DNA of 64,000 bases from Mucilaginibacter mallensis. GTDB lineage: Bacteria > Bacteroidota > Bacteroidia > Sphingobacteriales > Sphingobacteriaceae. The stretch is from NCBI RefSeq assembly GCF_900105165.1, contig NZ_LT629740.1, forward strand, positions 1,488,001 to 1,552,000. Direction: 5' to 3'. Within the stretch, counting starts at the first letter, position 1; every line of letters starts with the position of its first letter. The translations under genes and the position numbers were made by a program. This document shows positions 6,975 through 16,607 of this stretch, in pieces. Under the pieces are notes generated by a model. It was not told the DNA's origin. It worked only from the letters and a program-made list of their open reading frames with translations, and made no database searches.

Positions 6975-9242
6975 TTATTTAACAACATAGATGCTCCCGT
7001 TTTGCCTGATATCATCAGATGCGCTGCCTACCATAATCTTAAACTCGCCGGGCTCAACAATATGTTTCATCTGCCTGTTCCAAACCGCTAGTTCTGCTGC
7101 ATTAAGTTTAAAAGTGACTGTTCCGCTTTCGCCCGGTTTAAGGTTGACCCTGCTGAAGCCTTTTAAGGATTGTACAGGCGTGGTAACACTTGATACTACA
7201 TCTCTTATGTATAGCTGCGCCACTTCTGTGCCCTCAACATTGCCCGTGTTTTTAACCTTTACGGTGATGGTTGCCGTGCCATTAACAGGTATTTTTAAAG
7301 GACTGATCTGCAGGTCATCATAGCTGAACGTAGTATAACTTAAGCCATGGCCGAAATTAAACAGCGCGGTACTATCCTGATCAACATAAATATGCCTTGA
7401 TGATGGTTTATGGTTATAATAAAAAGGGATCTGCCCGGTGGAGCGGGGGAAGGTGATAGGCAATTTGCCTGAAGGGTTGTATGCACCCAAAAGCACATCA
7501 GCAACAGCAAGGCCGCCTTTTTCGCCCCCAAACCACGCTTCAACTATCGACGGGATATTTTTTGCCACCCAGTTGATGCACAGTGGCCTGCCGTTTGCCA
7601 ATACTACGGTTACCGGTTTACCTGTTTTGTAAACAGCCTCAATAAGGTTTTCCTGCAGCTTGTTAATATCCAGGTTTGAGCGGTCTTTTCCTTCGCCTAC
7701 TTCTTTCACATCTTCACCCAAAACAACTACTGCAGCATCAGCATGATTAACTAATTCAAGAGCCTTTTTTAAATAATCAGCCTGTAAACTAGCTGTGGAA
7801 TCCGGTTCATAACCCGCCTCATAGTTAATATTAATGGAATTACCTGCCCGTTGCTTTAACCCATCTAAAATAGATATAGCTTTATCATCGGTGTTTGAAT
7901 AGCCACCCAAATAAGTGCTTTTTGCCAGCGGGCCAATAACGGCCAGCGAATGCACATTACTATTTAAAGGGAGTATATGCTGGTCGTTTTTTAACAAGCA
8001 GATACTTTCTTTTGCTGCCTGCAACGCCAGGTCCTGATTTTGTTGCGAGTGAAACACTTTTGCTGATAACGATGGATTGATGTATGGGTTATCAAACAAA
8101 CCCAATTTAAATTTAACCCTCAATACATCCGAAACCGCACGATTCAGATCAGCCATTGATAAGCTTTTATTTTGTATGGCCAGTTTCATAGCCGTAATAA
8201 AATCATCATGCGGAAAATCATAGAACTGCATATCCATACCTGCTGTAAAGGTTTGCGCCAAAGCATCGCTTGCATTAGCTGCTGTATGGTGACTGTTTAA
8301 GGTCATTTTTATAGCACCGAGATCTGATAGTACGAAGCCTTTGAAGCCCCATTCCTTGCGCAGCACATCTTTCAGCAGCCATTCATTATCAACACAAGGT
8401 ATGCCATCCATTTCGCTGTAAGCGGCCATCATACCCTGGGCACCACCTTGCCTTATTGCCTTTTCAAAAACATATAAAAAGGACGACCTGGCTTCACGTT
8501 CGCCAATATTTACCGTAGCAATATTACTCCCTGCTTCGGGTATGCCATGTACGGCAAAATGTTTGGGTTCGGCAAGCACGGCATCATCATCACTTAATTT
8601 TTTTCCTTGCAGGCCCTTAACCATGGCTACGCCATTAAGCGCGTCGAGGTAAGGATCTTCGCCATAGGTTTCTTCTGTTCTTCCCCAGCGTGGGTCGCGG
8701 GGCAGGCACAATACGGGGCCTAATATCATGTTTATGCCATGTGCCCGCATTTCCGTTGCTATTACACGGCCTATTTGGTGTACAAGTACAGTATCCCATG
8801 CTGTTGATAATGCGATAGGCACCGGAAACGATGTGCTGCCCCGGCCTGAATAGCCATGCAACCCTTCTTCAATAAATAATACGGGAATACCGAGCCGGGT
8901 ATTTTCAATAGCATATTTCTGTACCTGGTTGGTAAGGTCTGCGCCGATTGGGTAAAAATCATGAATAGAACCAATGCCGGCTGTGCCTATGGTTTGCTTC
9001 ATTTTTTCGGCTGAAACAGAGCTGGCATCATGCCCCTGCATATCTGATACCGTTTTACCTTCAAACATATCCAGCTGTCTTATTTTTTCGGTCAGTGTCA
9101 TCCGGCTAACCAGGTCGGCAACACGCTGCTTTACCGGAATAGCCGGGTTTTGATACGGATATTTATAAACAGGCTTTATGCTGGTGAACGAACAGCAGGT
9201 AATAGTTATAAAAGGTATAAACAGGCTTTTCTTTAATCTCAT
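6975..9242 (-). CDS. Glycoside hydrolase family 3 beta-glycosidase (BglX type)
   Basis: 755 residues with a signal peptide at the N-terminus (a CC near residues 16-17 may make it a lipoprotein). The (beta/alpha)8 domain shows the usual GH3 sequence order: GIPVLFIEEGLHG, PRWGRTEETYGEDP, EPKHFAVHG, and the nucleophile motif FVLSDLGAI with Asp near residue 307. The alpha/beta sandwich domain follows (ICLLKNDQHILPL, AVIGPLA, VVVLGEDVKEVGEGKDRS, PVTVVLANGRPL), then a fibronectin III-like C-terminus (GTEVAQLYIRD, KGFSRVNLKPGES). It should remove terminal beta-linked sugars, glucose or xylose, in the periplasm. It is first in a three-gene minus-strand operon, divergent from the GH71/99-like gene. 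Length is normal for the family. Confidence 0.95.
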   Translation of the reverse strand: MRLKKSLFIPFITITCCSFTSIKPVYKYPYQNPAIPVKQRVADLVSRMTLTEKIRQLDMFEGKTVSDMQGHDASSVSAEKMKQTIGTAGIGSIHDFYPIGADLTNQVQKYAIENTRLGIPVLFIEEGLHGYSGRGSTSFPVPIALSTAWDTVLVHQIGRVIATEMRAHGINMILGPVLCLPRDPRWGRTEETYGEDPYLDALNGVAMVKGLQGKKLSDDDAVLAEPKHFAVHGIPEAGSNIATVNIGEREARSSFLYVFEKAIRQGGAQGMMAAYSEMDGIPCVDNEWLLKDVLRKEWGFKGFVLSDLGAIKMTLNSHHTAANASDALAQTFTAGMDMQFYDFPHDDFITAMKLAIQNKSLSMADLNRAVSDVLRVKFKLGLFDNPYINPSLSAKVFHSQQNQDLALQAAKESICLLKNDQHILPLNSNVHSLAVIGPLAKSTYLGGYSNTDDKAISILDGLKQRAGNSININYEAGYEPDSTASLQADYLKKALELVNHADAAVVVLGEDVKEVGEGKDRSNLDINKLQENLIEAVYKTGKPVTVVLANGRPLCINWVAKNIPSIVEAWFGGEKGGLAVADVLLGAYNPSGKLPITFPRSTGQIPFYYNHKPSSRHIYVDQDSTALFNFGHGLSYTTFSYDDLQISPLKIPVNGTATITVKVKNTGNVEGTEVAQLYIRDVVSSVTTPVQSLKGFSRVNLKPGESGTVTFKLNAAELAVWNRQMKHIVEPGEFKIMVGSASDDIRQNGSIYVVK

Positions 9243-9556
9243 AAAGATGGTTGTTGCTGATAAAATGATTTAATTGGTTTATATATCCGCAGATACATTG
9301 GTATGGTAAAACTATACTGCCGCGGATAATAAGTGATTAATAAAAAATTAATAACTAAAGAAAATTTTAAAAGTAATTGGTATGTGCTGATCGTGCCATA
9401 GAAAAGGCATGTGATACTGCTAATTATAACTTTTCACAGTCTTGAAAACCCACCTCAGGTATTTTAAACTAAGTTTTGCTATTAATGAGTTATTAAGGAT
9501 TTATTAATGATGCTGAATTTATTTGCATACTAATACCAATTTAACATAAACCAATT
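9243..9556. promoter_or_regulatory. Divergent control region of GH3 and GH71/99-like genes
   Basis: 314-base divergent spacer with no gene. It holds TGATCGTGCCAT at 9389-9400, which read on the other strand is ATGGCACGATCA. Similar TGGCA-C-TCA words lie upstream of the regulator (11261), GH92 (14112) and SusC (16846) genes, so it may be a shared operator. The promoter boxes themselves are not clear. Confidence 0.35.
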
Positions 9557-10849
9557 ATGCAAATCAAGTTTACCTTTTCAGGCATTTTATTATTGCTGAG
9601 CGCGATAGTATTCGGGCAAAATAAACACAGTACAGAAACGCTTTACCCAACTTACAAGGGTTTAATTATGGCCGGCTACCAGGGCTGGTTCAGGGCCGAG
9701 GGTGATGGCTCACAAAGTACCCGGTATGTTTATGGCAATGAAAACCATTCGGGGATTGATGTTTGGCCCGATGTAACTGAATATGAAAAAACTTATCCAA
9801 CCCCCTTTAAACTGCCAAATGGCGACCAGGCCCGTTTCTTTAGCTCGGTAGATAAAAGTACGGTCGACCTGCATTTTAAATGGATGCAGCAATATGGTAT
9901 TGATGGTGTATTTATGCAGCGATTCTTTAATAATGCTAACGCTAAAGACAAAGAAAAGGAATCGGTTGTGTTAAAAAATGCACTTGAGGCAGCCTCTAAA
10001 TATAAAAGAGCGATTGCAGTAATGTATGATCTTTCAGGGTTAAGCGCTTCGGGCCAGGATTGCTCCAGCATTATTGAGGACTGGAAGTATTTGGTTGACC
10101 AGCTAAAGGTAACCAACCAGCCCGGCACCAAAACCTACCTTCATTATAATGGCAAGCCCTTGGTAGCCATTTGGGGTGTAGGTTTTCCCGACAGACCTTA
10201 TAATATCCGCAATATAGGTTTTGAAAGACTGATAGATTTTTTAAAGAACGACCCGGTGTATGGCGGTTGTGCCATTATGATAGGCGTACCAAACTCATGG
10301 CGCAGTTTAAAGGCCGATTGCACAAACGACCCATATTTGCATCAGCTCATTAAACAATGTGATATTGTTTTACCATGGAGTGTTCAGCGTTATTCGCCAT
10401 TGCTGCATAATGATATGGACAGATACCGCGACGATATTATTGATGACATGAAATGGTGCAGCGAGAACCATGTTGCTTATGTGCCATGTGTTTACCCGGG
10501 TTTCAGCTGGCATAATCTGAGCCGCTATGAATTTCCTGATGATGTAAAGCCGATAGCATCCATACCGCGCGAAGGTGGGCGTTTTTACTGGCAAATGCTA
10601 TCTACCGCTATGTCGGCAGGGGCATCCATGTTGTATGTAGCCATGTTTGATGAGATAAATGAAGGTACCGCTATATTTAAGGTAAATGGTAACCCACCCG
10701 TAACTGCGCCCGGTTCAGGAACGGCCTTTGTGAAATTTGATGGGGAACCATCCGACCAATATTTGTGGTTAACGGGCCAGGCTGCTCAAATTTTAAGAAA
10801 AGAAAAGCCACTGGTGTATAAAATGCCTGAAAGAGAAGCCGTAAAATGA
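9557..10849 (+). CDS. Glycoside hydrolase family 71/99-like protein
   Basis: 430 residues with a clear signal peptide (ILLLLSAIVFGQ). The sequence runs as in GH71/99-like proteins of Bacteroidota: GLIMAGYQGWF at the N-terminus, HFKWMQQYGIDGVFMQRFF, AIAVMYDLSG, KPLVAIWGVGFPDRPY, a CVYPGFSWHNL stretch and the C-terminal YVAMFDEINEGTAIFK, whose Asp/Glu pair is a likely active-site element. GH99 enzymes cut alpha-mannosides inside chains (endo-alpha-mannosidase) and GH71 cuts alpha-1,3-glucan; which applies here cannot be told from sequence alone. The nearby GH92 favours an alpha-mannose-containing glycan. It lies alone before a strong terminator and the regulator gene. Confidence 0.85.
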   Translation: MQIKFTFSGILLLLSAIVFGQNKHSTETLYPTYKGLIMAGYQGWFRAEGDGSQSTRYVYGNENHSGIDVWPDVTEYEKTYPTPFKLPNGDQARFFSSVDKSTVDLHFKWMQQYGIDGVFMQRFFNNANAKDKEKESVVLKNALEAASKYKRAIAVMYDLSGLSASGQDCSSIIEDWKYLVDQLKVTNQPGTKTYLHYNGKPLVAIWGVGFPDRPYNIRNIGFERLIDFLKNDPVYGGCAIMIGVPNSWRSLKADCTNDPYLHQLIKQCDIVLPWSVQRYSPLLHNDMDRYRDDIIDDMKWCSENHVAYVPCVYPGFSWHNLSRYEFPDDVKPIASIPREGGRFYWQMLSTAMSAGASMLYVAMFDEINEGTAIFKVNGNPPVTAPGSGTAFVKFDGEPSDQYLWLTGQAAQILRKEKPLVYKMPEREAVK

Positions 10850-10919
10850 TAAGTTCAATAACAAGAATTTATCTGGTTCTTGCGGCTATGAAATGAGGAC
10901 ACCGCCATACATAAATTTG

Positions 10920-10953
10920 CCAATCAGATGGTATCGGTTTACCATCTGATTGG
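10920..10953. terminator. 14-bp perfect hairpin terminator
   Basis: CCAATCAGATGGTA (10920-10933) pairs without mismatch with TACCATCTGATTGG (10940-10953) around a TCGGTT loop, 71 bases after the GH71/99-like stop. Confidence 0.7.
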
Positions 10954-10977
10954 TATTTACATTTAAGATTATTTGCC

Positions 10978-11015
10978 CTGCTTTCCATAACTGCCAAGGC
11001 AGCTACGGAAAGCAG
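10978..11015. other. Second structured hairpin in the 10850-11350 spacer
   Basis: CTGCTTTCC (10978-10986) pairs with GGAAAGCAG (11007-11015); inside, CTGC (10991-10994) pairs with GCAG (10999-11002), separated by a 4x4 internal loop. It may be a second terminator or a structured leader element. The rest of the 500-base spacer carries no credible ORF. Confidence 0.45.
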
Positions 11016-11258
11016 TTTCTGCGTTTGATTAGATTTGTTTACGCCCTATTTCATCGAATCCCAAGCGAAGTGTTTTTATAAAATATGGTTTTTAGGCATC
11101 CAACAATCGATTGCATATTTAAAAAAATGGATGAAAATTGCAGACTAACCGGACTATTTAGACGAAATTTTCAAACAGAACCGACTAAGAATTGAAAATA
11201 ATATAATAAATTATAAATTTATTGAAATTACTGTCTCAAATATTAAATTTGAGATAAT

Positions 11259-11281
11259 AATGGCAACCTCAGTTGTGCCAT
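11259..11281. promoter_or_regulatory. Candidate operator upstream of the kelch/SARP-like regulator
   Basis: The word TAATGGCAAC at 11259-11268 faces GTTGTGCCAT at 11272-11281, an imperfect inverted repeat whose right arm has two extra bases. The identical 10-mer TAATGGCAAC recurs at 16843-16852 upstream of SusC. Position about 70-90 bases before the regulator start fits autoregulation. Inference only. Confidence 0.35.
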
Positions 11282-11350
11282 ATTTATAAGCCTGTAAAAA
11301 AGTATTGTATATAGTACCGATCTTATATACAACGAAGCATTAGATTAAGT

Positions 11351-13957
11351 ATGAGAAAACTTTACCCGGGTTTTAAAATTATTGTTTTAACCGCTTTTAT
11401 TTGTGTTCTGAATAAAAATTGTTTTGGACAGAACTATGGTCTGGGTTTTTCAAGCCATGAAGTTTTTCAGGATAAACGTACTTCACTTGACCTGTGTACT
11501 GATAAAAGCATTTGTTTGAACGGTAATTTTGACCTTTCTTTTGATCTTTCTTTTTTGCCTTACCGGGCTACTTATTTTGGTTACATCGTACGCATAATTG
11601 ATGATAATGACCGTAATTTTGACTTGATTTATAGTGCAGAGGATTCAAAAAACCATTTTAATGTTATTGCTGGTGATAAGCTAACCAATATAAAATTCGA
11701 CATCCCCTTAAATAAATTGTTTAGCCAATGGAACAAACTGAACATATTATTCGACGTTGAAAAGGATCAGCTGGTGTTTTCCGACGGGCAGAATACTTTC
11801 GTTGAAAAAGGGCTACATTTAAAAAAGAACGGTTGTTATCATATATTTTTTGGCACCAACAACTATAAACAATTTGAAACAACTGATATCCCGCCTATAA
11901 AGCTTCGTAATATCAGTATCTCACAAAACAAGGTTTTAAAATACAGCTGGCCTTTAAATGAGGGCATGGGAACTGTGGTGCATGAAGTTATTGCTCAGCA
12001 AAACGGTTCTATAACCAATCCATTGTGGATATCGGCAATGCATCATAACTGGCAAAAAACAAAAGATATTACAGTGCAGGGTGTCGCCAGTACTGCATTT
12101 GACCGCAAAAATGAAATTTTGTACCTGGTTGGTAAAGATTCGGTTTACAGTTATTCTGTTAATAATTCAGCAATGACCAGCAGCCCGAATGTTATAAAAC
12201 CAAACCTTAATCAGGGCAATCAATCGGTGTACAACCCATACGATAATAGTTTATACAACTTTTTTCCTGACCAAAAGACAGTAGCCAGGTACAGTTTTGA
12301 AAACAAAAGCTGGGATAAAAAATTTACGCCTAACGTTGTAACGGGTTTCTGGCATGCCAACAAAATGATTTCAGGTATGGATACATCTTTGTACCTGTTT
12401 GGAGGATACGGGCAGCTGCAGTATAAAAACACAATACAGCAATACACTTTCAAGACCCAGAAATGGCAGCAGGTAAAATACAAAGGCGACTTTTTTATGC
12501 CCCGTTATTTATCAGCATTAGGTGCAAGTGCCAGTGGTGATACCGTGTATGTGATAGGTGGTTACGGCAATTCAAGCGGATTACAGATACTAAACCCGAA
12601 GAATATTTATAGCATGATGCGTTTTACCGTAAAAAATAGAACGTTTAAAAAGCTATTTGATTTAAAAGTAAACAACGAGGATTTTGCTTTTGCCAGTTCC
12701 TTAATAATAAACGATAAAGAAAAGGCATACTATGGACTGGTATTTCCCCAAAACAAATACAACTCCAGTTTACAGCTTATAAAGGGATCATTAAATGACC
12801 CATCGTACAAAATTCTGACAAGTGCGATACCATATAGTTTTAATGATATACATTCCTTCGCCGACCTTTACTACTGTCCGGCGAGTAATAAATTTGTAGT
12901 AGTTACCCTGCTTAGGTTAGAGAATGATGAAACCAAAGTTAATATTTATACCTTACTGGGGCCGCCGGTTGATATTGCTGAAAACTTATCACTGGCAAAA
13001 AACGATAAATTTTGGTATTTTATAATCTCAATGATTTTGGTATTGGCTGCGGGTGGGTTTATCTATTATAAAAGATATAAAACAAAAAATGCCAATGCAC
13101 CATACGCCAAATTCCTGGAGAAACCCTTACCGGTTCTTCCATCCGGGGATGTTGTTCAGCCTCAGCCATCGTATATAACTGAAAGTGTAACTTCATTAAG
13201 CGATGTTCAGAACTATGAAAGTGATATTCCGCTAAAAAATGCGATTTTATTATTTGGCGATTTACAGGTTTTTGATGCGGACGGGGCAGATATAACAAAG
13301 CATTTCACGCCGCTGATTAAGGAGCTGTTTTTACTTATTTTGCTGTATTCTATAAAAAGAGGCAGGGGGTTAAGTTCTGAAAAATTAAATGAAATACTTT
13401 GGTTTGATAAGTCTGCCAAAAGTGCCAGGAACAACCGTTCGGTAAATATTGCAAAACTTAAATCGCTTTTAGATAAGATGCAGGATTGTCATCTTTCAAA
13501 GGATACAGGTTACTGGAAAATTGATGTAGATTATGATAAGATTTATGTTGACTATTACAATTACCTGAATATTGTTAAGGATAAGAAGAAACTTGATGAA
13601 CAAAAAATTAAATCTCTTTTTGAAATAACCCGCAGGGGTAATTTCTTGTCAAACAATGATTATGAGTGGCTGGATACATTTAAAGCAGAAATCTCAAACG
13701 AGGTAATTGATACTTTCCTTCATTATGCGCAATCGTCACAACCCTATAATGCCGAGTTTTTAATAGAGATAGCCAATTTTATTTTTTACTTTGATCCTGT
13801 GAACGAGGAATCCATGATACTGAAGTGTAATGCCTTATCAACATTGGGTAAACACTCACTAGCAAAAAATACTTTTGAGTGTTTTGTCAAAGAGTATAAA
13901 ATAATTTATGATGAAGATTTTAAACGGGATTTTCATGATATTTTGGCGCAACATTAA
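11351..13957 (+). CDS. Membrane-spanning one-component regulator: LamG-like and kelch sensor with SARP-like cytosolic half
   Basis: 868 residues. A signal peptide (ending NCFGQ) leads into a periplasmic half with a LamG/concanavalin-like domain (about 30-210; SWPLNEGMG closes it) and kelch-type repeats (about 220-540; SLYLFGGYGQLQ, DTVYVIGGYGN). A transmembrane helix follows near 554-574 (FWYFIISMILVLAAGGFIYY) and then basic residues. The cytosolic part has a winged-helix-like domain (about 635-720: LLFGDLQVFD, ELFLLILLYSIKRGRGLS, SARNNRSVNIAKLKSLLDK) and an alpha-helical TPR/BTAD-like end, the order seen in SARP-type activators. It has no kinase or receiver domain. It probably senses a glycan and activates the surrounding genes directly, in the way hybrid sensors do elsewhere in this phylum. 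The glycan sensed is unknown. Confidence 0.8.
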   Translation: MRKLYPGFKIIVLTAFICVLNKNCFGQNYGLGFSSHEVFQDKRTSLDLCTDKSICLNGNFDLSFDLSFLPYRATYFGYIVRIIDDNDRNFDLIYSAEDSKNHFNVIAGDKLTNIKFDIPLNKLFSQWNKLNILFDVEKDQLVFSDGQNTFVEKGLHLKKNGCYHIFFGTNNYKQFETTDIPPIKLRNISISQNKVLKYSWPLNEGMGTVVHEVIAQQNGSITNPLWISAMHHNWQKTKDITVQGVASTAFDRKNEILYLVGKDSVYSYSVNNSAMTSSPNVIKPNLNQGNQSVYNPYDNSLYNFFPDQKTVARYSFENKSWDKKFTPNVVTGFWHANKMISGMDTSLYLFGGYGQLQYKNTIQQYTFKTQKWQQVKYKGDFFMPRYLSALGASASGDTVYVIGGYGNSSGLQILNPKNIYSMMRFTVKNRTFKKLFDLKVNNEDFAFASSLIINDKEKAYYGLVFPQNKYNSSLQLIKGSLNDPSYKILTSAIPYSFNDIHSFADLYYCPASNKFVVVTLLRLENDETKVNIYTLLGPPVDIAENLSLAKNDKFWYFIISMILVLAAGGFIYYKRYKTKNANAPYAKFLEKPLPVLPSGDVVQPQPSYITESVTSLSDVQNYESDIPLKNAILLFGDLQVFDADGADITKHFTPLIKELFLLILLYSIKRGRGLSSEKLNEILWFDKSAKSARNNRSVNIAKLKSLLDKMQDCHLSKDTGYWKIDVDYDKIYVDYYNYLNIVKDKKKLDEQKIKSLFEITRRGNFLSNNDYEWLDTFKAEISNEVIDTFLHYAQSSQPYNAEFLIEIANFIFYFDPVNEESMILKCNALSTLGKHSLAKNTFECFVKEYKIIYDEDFKRDFHDILAQH

Positions 13958-14275
13958 TAATCTTCCATATTTTCCTCTTAATTTTTTAAAAAGCCCCAAT
14001 AAATGTTAATTATACAGCATAATAATGTTCCATTAATGCTTTCATTAATCTTTTATTAACTGTTAAAGGTTTAATTAGCTCCCTGAAAGCCACCAATAAA
14101 TAATGAATTACGTGGCACGGTCATATTGAAAACCGATTGTAAACTAAAAAGGATTTAATTCGGATGCATATGCAATTAATTACTGTTTTTGCTGCATATC
14201 TTTCGATGCGAATTTTTATTTGTTGATAACCTGTTTAATATATGATCATTTTAAGGATACTATAAAACCTAATAA
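13958..14275. promoter_or_regulatory. Spacer upstream of GH92 with candidate operator
   Basis: 318 AT-rich bases without a gene. GTGGCACGGTCA at 14112-14123 matches, on the opposite strand, the TGAYCGTGCCAY word found at 9389-9400. Promoter boxes are not clear. Confidence 0.35.
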
Positions 14276-16540
14276 ATGAACAAACACTATCTAAGGCTAT
14301 TAATAGCTATTTCATTACACCTTGTACTAATTTGCTGCTTCGGCTTAACTGCATCTGCTCAAAATGAAGACGAAAATGCAGGCGGTGGTAATCTAAAATA
14401 CATCGACCCCCGTATCGGTAACGTTGGCCAACTGCTGGAGCCTACACGGCCAACGGCCCAACTGCCTCACCAGGTTATAAGAATGTACCCGCAAAGAAAC
14501 GATTACATTGACGACCAGATCTCCAGCTTTCCATTAACAATAGTTTCGCACCGCCTGGGGCAGGTATTTGCACTTAAGCCATCGGTTAAACCGCTTTCAT
14601 TAGCGGCGTGGGATCAAAAACTCACTTTTGATCATGATTTAGAAGTAACACGGCCCTGGTACTATTCAACCTATTTGGTTGATGATGATATGAATGTTGA
14701 GTTTACTCCCGGCAAAAAGGTGGGGATATTCCGTTTTGCATTCCCGCATAATTCACTAAATAAAAGCCTTCTTTTTAGCCTGTATAATGATGGTACAGGC
14801 AGCTGGCATTTTACCGGAGGCAATGAAATGCAGGGAATGGAAACTTACCATGATGACATAAAAGTTTATATGTACGGCGTTTTTAGCATAGCGGGTAAAA
14901 CAGGTACTGTTAAGGCTGATAAATTAAACACGGATGATGCAGCAAATGGGAACGATGTAAAAGCATGGATCTCATTTCCGCAAAATTCACCCGATACGGT
15001 TGAATTTAAATATGCCATTTCCTATATAAGTGCTGAGCAGGCTAAGGAGAACTTTGATAAGGAGATAAAGGATAAATCCTTTACCTCCATTAAAAACAAT
15101 GCCGAGGAAACCTGGGCAAAAGTTGTTGATCAGATAAAAGTTACGGGTGGGACTGAGGCGCAAAAGAGATCGTTTTATACAGCGCTGTACCGTTGTAATG
15201 AGCGCATGGTAGATATATCTGAAAACAACAAATATTACAGCGGTTATGATAAAAAGATCCACACCAGTAACCGTCCATTTTATGTTGATGACTGGATTTG
15301 GGATACTTACCTTGCACTGCATCCGCTAAGGACTATACTGGATCCCGCGCTGGAGCAGGATATGGTTAACTCCTATGTAACACAATACGAACAGGGTGGA
15401 TGGATGCCAACCTTTCCTGTGCTTTTTGGTGATAACCCTTGTATGAATGCTTTTCACTCCTCAATCATGATCCTTGATGATTACCGTAAAGGGATAAGAG
15501 GTTTTGATAGTTTAAAGGCATATGAAGGGATGCTGAAAAATGCAACCCAGGCAACCATGCTTCCGTGGAGGAACGGGCCGAAAACAGTATTAGATGATTT
15601 TTATTATAAAAACGGCTACTTCCCCGCCTTGCGTCCCGGTGAAAAGGAAACTGTAGCATTGGTACACCCTTTTGAAAAAAGGCAGGCAGTAGCTGTAACG
15701 CTTGGCGGCAGCTATGATGACTGGGCTGTAGCACAGATGGCAAAAGATCTGGGTAAAGATAATGACTATAAAAAATTTAGTTCAAGGGCGCTCAATTATA
15801 AAAATTTGTGGAATGATAAAGTTAAAATGTTTATCCCCAAGGATGGCCGGGGTAACTGGATAAATATTGACCCCAAGTTTGATGGTGGTATGGGCGGCCG
15901 GGAATATTATGATGAAAATAATGGTTGGACGTATTTATGGCAGGTGCAATATGATGTGAAAGGTTTAATGGCTCTTATGGGCGGTAAAACCTTGTTTGAA
16001 AACAAGCTCGATCAATTATACCGCGAAAGCCTGGGCAGAAGTAAATATGAGTTTTGGAGTAAATTCCCGGATGCTACAGGTTTGGTTGGGCAGTTCTCCA
16101 TGGGTAATGAACCGAGTTTTGTGATACCCTATCTTTATAATTTTACTAATTCACCGTGGAAAACCCAAAATCGCGTAAGATTTTTACTTGATGTATGGTA
16201 TAAGGATACCATTTTTGGTATTCCGGGTGATGAGGATGGCGGTGGCATGTCGGCATTCGTAGTATTTTCATCCATGGGCTTTTATCCGGTTACTCCCGGT
16301 ATTCCAGTATATACAATTGGCAGTCCGGTGTTTAAAAAAGTAACTATTGATCTTCCGGGTGGCAAGCAATTTACCTTGATTGCTAATAATTGCTCGGTTA
16401 AAAATAAATATATCCAAAGTGCAAAGTTTAATGGCGAACCGCTAAATACACCTTGGTTTACCCATGCGCAACTGGTTGCAGGCGGAAATCTTGAACTTGA
16501 GATGGGGCCAAAGCCTAATAAAAGCTGGGGCGTTCAATAA
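14276..16540 (+). CDS. Glycoside hydrolase family 92 alpha-mannosidase
   Basis: 754 residues with a signal peptide (LVLICCFGLTASAQ). GH92 enzymes are calcium-dependent inverting exo-alpha-mannosidases, mostly acting on alpha-1,2, 1,3, 1,4 or 1,6 links. Sequence shown: N-terminal beta-sandwich start (YIDPRIGNVG), then the (alpha/alpha)6 domain with SFYTALYRCNERMVD, YVDDWIWDTYLALHPL, EQGGWMPTFPV, NGWTYLWQVQYDVKGL, the acid motif GNEPSFVIPYLYNF and the base/metal motif IPGDEDGGGMSAFVVFSSMGFYPVTPG. All expected acidic motifs are present, so it should be active. Length is usual for the family. It precedes a very strong terminator, so it is transcribed apart from the SusC/SusD genes that follow. 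The exact linkage is not predictable. Confidence 0.95.
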   Translation: MNKHYLRLLIAISLHLVLICCFGLTASAQNEDENAGGGNLKYIDPRIGNVGQLLEPTRPTAQLPHQVIRMYPQRNDYIDDQISSFPLTIVSHRLGQVFALKPSVKPLSLAAWDQKLTFDHDLEVTRPWYYSTYLVDDDMNVEFTPGKKVGIFRFAFPHNSLNKSLLFSLYNDGTGSWHFTGGNEMQGMETYHDDIKVYMYGVFSIAGKTGTVKADKLNTDDAANGNDVKAWISFPQNSPDTVEFKYAISYISAEQAKENFDKEIKDKSFTSIKNNAEETWAKVVDQIKVTGGTEAQKRSFYTALYRCNERMVDISENNKYYSGYDKKIHTSNRPFYVDDWIWDTYLALHPLRTILDPALEQDMVNSYVTQYEQGGWMPTFPVLFGDNPCMNAFHSSIMILDDYRKGIRGFDSLKAYEGMLKNATQATMLPWRNGPKTVLDDFYYKNGYFPALRPGEKETVALVHPFEKRQAVAVTLGGSYDDWAVAQMAKDLGKDNDYKKFSSRALNYKNLWNDKVKMFIPKDGRGNWINIDPKFDGGMGGREYYDENNGWTYLWQVQYDVKGLMALMGGKTLFENKLDQLYRESLGRSKYEFWSKFPDATGLVGQFSMGNEPSFVIPYLYNFTNSPWKTQNRVRFLLDVWYKDTIFGIPGDEDGGGMSAFVVFSSMGFYPVTPGIPVYTIGSPVFKKVTIDLPGGKQFTLIANNCSVKNKYIQSAKFNGEPLNTPWFTHAQLVAGGNLELEMGPKPNKSWGVQ

Positions 16541-16552
16541 CCAGCTTGTCCC

Positions 16553-16607
16553 ATATATATGAAACGGTCCGGCCGGGTTTATCCTGGCCGGACCGTTTCA
16601 TATATAT
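16553..16607. terminator. 25-bp stem terminator after GH92
   Basis: Left arm 16553-16577 and right arm 16583-16607 are complementary over 25 positions with a single G-T pair, around a TTTAT loop; the GC-rich core is ACGGTCCGGCC. It lies 12 bases after the GH92 stop. It is one of the longest stems in the window. Confidence 0.85.
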
